A stretch of DNA of 64,000 nucleotides from Lonicera japonica (Eukaryota > Streptophyta > Magnoliopsida > Dipsacales > Caprifoliaceae). The DNA is taken from assembly GCA_021464415.1 (NCBI GenBank), contig JAKCWG010000374.1, positions 1-64,000 of the forward strand, in the 5' to 3' direction. Of this stretch, positions 60,590 through 64,000 are shown in pieces. Within the stretch, counting starts at the first letter, position 1; each line of letters begins with the position of its first letter. Below the pieces are notes generated by a model. That model saw only the letters and a list, made by a program, of their open reading frames with translations, searched no databases and was not told the origin of the DNA. Made by a program: the position numbers and the translations under genes.

Positions 60590-60703
60590 CTCACATCCGG
60601 TTACTGCTATAAGGGTATCCACAAAAACCATCGACAGTTCCCAGAGTTCAGCTTGGGCACCTTCATCATCGAGAAACTGCAACTGTGGGATCAAAAGCTC
60701 AAC
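60590..60703 (-). pseudogene. Copy 4 exon 2
   Basis: 114 nt, exactly 38 open codons: VELLIPQLQFLDDEGAQAEL then WELSMVFVDTLIAVTGCE. The acceptor is TTTTCTACAG and the donor GTTAGC. It continues the DUF1995 domain directly from ..RAI of exon 1. In the amplified copies the same exon has GDQ in place of GAQ and EETT in place of AVTG, so the two lineages differ consistently. Confidence 0.78.
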
Positions 60704-61447
60704 CTGTAGAAAAGAATATTAGAAAAATTAAACTAAAAAAAGAAAGAAGAAGAATTACTGACAAGATTGGCAAAATCCCAAAAACTTTCATGAGCCATTG
60801 GATCTTACTACCTGATCACACGCCCCCTCGTGGACAAAAAGTTCATACTGAGGTTTTTATCTTTTTTCCTTTTTGGTATAACAGAGAAACTTATTAGCAG
60901 GGATTAAAAAGAGATATTCCCAATCTATACCAAAAATCAGGCTAGACCATTGTATGGAAGCAAAATCTAATGGACTATTCTGACATTCCCCGAATTATAT
61001 GCGAAATTAGACTTACCCCTGTTGCCGTAATCAGTAGCCTTTGTCCTTGCACGTGGGAGAGTCTCAAAGATTTTCATATACAGGGGGTTAAATTTGAGGA
61101 TTACACTAAGAAAAAATGAGACATTGCCCCCCACTTTTACGTAATTTTATGAGATTCCCCACATACAAGAGACAAAGTCTAATGATTATGAAAACAAGGG
61201 GAAGTCTAAATTTGCATTAAAAATACGGGGCAAAGTCCGAAAAAGCCCTAATCTAATTATGCATGCATGAGTTCTGAAAATGAATTGCAATAAGAAATAG
61301 GAGTTTAAACTCAAGAAGAGCTAGCCCACATGCCCAGGGAGAATCAATTTGATTTATGTTCATATAATATAATACAAAAAACGAACTCCAATATCTATAA
61401 CTTAGCCACCAAATAAGCATTCAAGAAAGTGTAAAGACTCAACATAC

Positions 61448-61535
61448 AATGGCTCTCATTCCTCCAGAAGTCACAAAAGTTGCGGCTGCTTCACTTGACT
61501 GTCTAACGGCGCCCTCCAAATCAGAAGGCAAGCAA
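61448..61535 (-). pseudogene. Copy 4 exon 1: start of the DUF1995 domain
   Basis: 88 nt, open. It reads CLPSDLEGAVRQSSEAAATF, then VTSGGMRAI, after a TGTTTTCAG acceptor and before a GTATGT donor (phase 0). The pattern 'LPssLEeavrqa..a....dG..r..VEl' across the exon 1-2 junction is typical of the DUF1995 N-terminal end. The first codon is split, so at least one more exon must lie upstream (higher coordinates); I could not recognise it in 61.6-64 kb. Confidence 0.75.
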
Positions 61536-61759
61536 CTGAAAACACAAATTGCAGCAAAAGTCAATTCCCATTTTCTCAATTGCATTAACGTAATCAAAGA
61601 TATGCAGACCAACAAACGAAAGGGGCACTAGACATACTAATATCTACCTGCTTGCTAAATTTCTTGCTTTCAGCAGATTGATATAGCTTACAGGAATGAA
61701 CAGAAGTAGGAATTATTTTGCAATACCATTTTCCCCTGTCCCATTTTTCAGGAAAACTC

Positions 61760-62043
61760 TAATCAAGGATTAGAGCAAAATTTTGATTGGGAAATGGTAA
61801 TTGTGGGTTACACAACTGGAACTGTCCACTTTGATGGATTTGAAACTGCCCCTCACAGGGCTAGAGCCTGCATCTCCACCCATTCTCGAGCCCTCTCCTC
61901 TGAATACTTGTTTTTTCTTTGGACCTGCTAGAGCTCTTGCGTAATACTCCATTTTTAATGACAGAATGAAACTCGCCACCTCCTCAGTTTCAAACCTGCA
62001 ATCTTTCGCCTACGAGAGGGGTGCACTTACCATTGAGCTAAAA
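61760..62043 (-). mobile_element. SINE-like element with tRNA-Thr-like head
   Basis: On the minus strand the head reads TAGCTCAATGGT (A box, 62040-62029), then an anticodon-loop-like CTCGTAG, then GGTTTGAAACT (B box, 61996-61986). This resembles a diverged tRNA-Thr(CGT). About 220 bp of unrelated body follow. The other units lack this sequence between the exon 1 region and 'aatgatccc', which supports an insertion. The 3' end, tail and target duplication are not clear. Confidence 0.45.
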
Positions 62044-62559
62044 TGATCCCTTGTTTATGGGATTGTGTAGATGTTTGCTGCTATTGATATCTTCAATTTG
62101 GTTTCCATATTTGGATTCTAAACTTTGTATATAAATATAAGCGTTGGCTCTCAATTTGAGTAAGCCCAAGTAGTACCTTCAAGGGTTTTGTTCTTCCCTT
62201 GACCCTTGCAAACCCTTGTTTTGGGGAATTCCCCTAGTACACTAATAGTCTAAAGTCCTTTCGTATATTTTTGTTGTGAGTGGGCTGCCAGTGTGTTCGG
62301 CAGCATATTTTTTTGATGGTTGTGTCATTTTTCCGGCATTTTCTCTTCCTCTCTTTCTATATTTCAGATTATATCATGCCCTTACTTTTTCTATTATAAT
62401 GTCACTCATATTTCAGATTATATCCGGCTTATGTAATTTCTATGACAATTAGTAAACATTCAATATCATGGAAAAGTAAGAAGCAATATGCAGTTTCTAG
62501 ATCTTCAGCATAAGCTGGATACCGAACTGTGGGTCAGGGTGCTTGTGAGGTTTGACCGA

Positions 62560-63910
62560 GACTTTATAAGAAGTGGGATTTAGTGAGAAGCAATTTTCTG
62601 GTTGTTTTCTGCAAATAAGTCTGCTTGCAAACTCAGTTCTTCCTTGGAATAGACATGTAGACAGGATACACATTTCATTAAGGAGAAAGTTCGCCCACGA
62701 ATTGTCTAAGTCCTACTTTGTTCCACCCTCCAAAAGTTTTTCGAATTGTTTACAGAATCGGTTGGTCCAGCCTCATTCATCCCTATAAGTTGCTTCATAC
62801 CCATCTGTCTACAACTCACAGTTCCACTTTGACTTTGATATTTTTTAAGAAAACACGAATTTCAACCTAATCAATGATTATGATACAACTTATTTTCTAC
62901 TGTAAGATTTGGTACATTGCATATATCCTAAACAGAAAACTAGGACTATCCTTTCGAGGCATCCTGTAAAAGAACCCTTGATTGTGGACTCGCGTAGAGT
63001 TTGCTGCTTTATGGAATTGTTGATTTGGTTTCCGTGTTTGTATTACAAAACTTCCTATCTATATAGTAAAGGATAATGGTATTTTACCAACCTAGCACAA
63101 ATGGAGTACCACAGTAACTAATATTGAAGAATTATTGTAAAGGACTATGAACTCCCTTCTTCCGAAATTAAAAGTCATCATTTCACTTTCATAGTATTTA
63201 AGAAAACATCAATTTCAACGTAAAAAGTGGCAAAGAACAAAACTTCTGTAACTACTGTGTGATTGGGTATAAATAGATTTTAAAAATTGACTCCTAGTCA
63301 TTATTTTAATAGTAGGACAAAAAAAAAGGGAATCGTTTGGTTGATCAGTTTTTTAATTCACATGCTCTCGAACAACATCAAATGATTAACCATGAATGGG
63401 AGATTTGAGCACCACATAATATCTCTAAATTTTTCCATTTCTGCAATTTTCCATGTATCTTGCTAGAGCAAGCAAAGCCAACAAAACATAAACAAGCATA
63501 CATAGATAAACGTTTGCGAATATTCTCCCAGGTTAAATTAATAGTTCATTGGCTGGTGTGCGAGAATCACACTTGTAACACCTCATTCACTAACTAATGC
63601 AGTGATTACATGTCATAGTTTGAGTCACTTTTCCAACCTAGTTTTTGAGGCCGGTTTAATAGTCATGGGCATAAATGGTATCAGAGCAATAGCCGTGCCA
63701 AGTAAGGGACCAGACATAGTTCGGCCAACTATATCATCTCAGGTATATGACCGGATATAGTTGACTAGCTATAGCTCAGACCGTCTACAGGGAAGGGGCT
63801 ACCTAGGGAACTCCTAGAGAGCTAATCACTTATGGACCATCCCTTGTGGCTCTAGAGTGGGCCGCTAGTGAGTGCGCCCTATTCTTCGCTCAAAATAAAT
63901 TGTTACCTAG
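62560..63910 (+). repeat. Single-copy R region at right edge (ancestral form)
   Basis: It corresponds to R1/R2 of the other units but occurs once and has no cassette B: 'gcaattttccatgtatcttgctagagcaagc' passes straight into 'ttaaattaatagttcattggctgg' at 63530. It ends with the PBS-like tggtatcagagc (63676-63687) and continues into the 'caaataaattgttacctaggcacttg' block. No protein-coding content is recognised. Confidence 0.75.
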
Positions 63911-64000
63911 GCACTTGAGTCACATTTCCCACAATCCCATACTTTTTTTAAATGTAAATAACAAGATTATATAGCTGCAGCAAATGCTAATGCCAAAGTA

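Larger units (their letters stand above)
53620..61535 (-). pseudogene. DUF1995-domain protein, copy 4 (ancestral layout, exons 1-5, 7, 8)
   Basis: This is the best-preserved copy. Exons 1 (61535-61448), 2 (60703-60590), 3 (60146-60064), 4 (59921-59807) and 5 (58807-58716) join with correct phases to about 127 residues spanning most of a DUF1995 domain (PF09353). Only exon 4 is interrupted, by TGA at 59827-59825. Introns are 744, 443, 142 and 999 bp with GT-AG ends. Exon 6 is missing; between exon 5 and the truncated exon 7 (56718-56666) lie the accD fragment and an LTR relic. Exon 8 (53735-53620) is further disturbed by two LTR insertions between it and exon 7. DUF1995 proteins are usually plastid-targeted; here the transit-peptide part was not found. 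Non-functional as read, although the TGA alone would leave exons 1-5 almost intact. Confidence 0.85.

Noticed and set aside
53620..61535. Copy 4 as an active gene
   Set aside because: In-frame TGA in exon 4, exon 6 absent, exon 7 cut by an LTR relic, and exon 8 frame-broken.
61986..62040. Functional tRNA-Thr gene
   Set aside because: The A and B boxes are recognisable, but the acceptor and anticodon stems do not pair well and a SINE-like body follows.
62573..62788. 71-codon frame in the single R region
   Set aside because: No similarity recognised and not kept open in R1 or R2 of the other units.

Overview
The window is nuclear DNA of a flowering plant, most likely a eudicot. It is very AT-rich, has GT-AG introns and plant-type transposons, and carries a plastid accD fragment. 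The species cannot be named from the sequence. No intact protein-coding gene is visible; the open reading frames are all short and nearly all are chance frames in repeats.

The main content is a tandem array of one gene on the minus strand. I recognise it as a DUF1995-domain protein (PF09353; the family includes plastid LPA3-type proteins). It can be rebuilt exon by exon: exon 1 (LPSDLEGAVRQ), exon 2 (VELLIPQLQFLDDEG), exon 3 (YPDAGAAALLKY), exon 4 (DEIIVMVIPDYQMLEYV), exon 5 (PRPLIMWNPRL), exon 6 (VYSMRPLP..CYPG), exon 7 (DRPNIYLLAKELI) and exon 8 (SSLNRFMKLISK, stop). The numbers are mine; exons upstream of exon 1 were not found. Every copy is broken. Copy 0 (left edge), copy 1 (9.8-4.5 kb), copy 2 (31.4-22.2 kb) and copy 3 (48.5-38.4 kb) share derived lesions: exon 5 is missing and exon 4 has a 1-base deletion. 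Copy 4 (61.5-53.6 kb) keeps the ancestral layout of exons 1-5, but has a TGA in exon 4 and has lost exon 6 and part of exon 7 to an LTR relic and the accD fragment.

Without young insertions the repeat unit is roughly 12.5 kb (about 10.6 kb in the third unit, which carries a deletion). Read left to right it holds: poly-C tract; hairpin/TATA cassette A (in the place of exon 5); exons 4 to 1; a conserved block; an old LTR relic; a tandem pair of about 1.2-1.3 kb non-coding repeats (R1, R2) with cassette B inside R2; exon 8; a MITE/exon 7 region; exon 6. Right of about 57 kb the sequence has one R copy, no cassettes and no old LTR, so it looks like the single-copy state before amplification.

Younger insertions with readable target-site duplications are a 3.5-kb solo LTR (27.4 kb), a solo LTR of about 3.8 kb with a degraded duplication (11.1 kb), solo LTRs of 1.34 kb at 16.6 and 55.1 kb, a 310-bp mini-LTR (54.2 kb) and a hAT-type MITE (51.8 kb). 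A composite Gypsy/Copia remnant (40.4-44.2 kb) is flanked by a 0.78-kb direct duplication. The locus reads as a decayed tandem gene cluster that keeps losing and gaining sequence by unequal recombination and transposon insertion.
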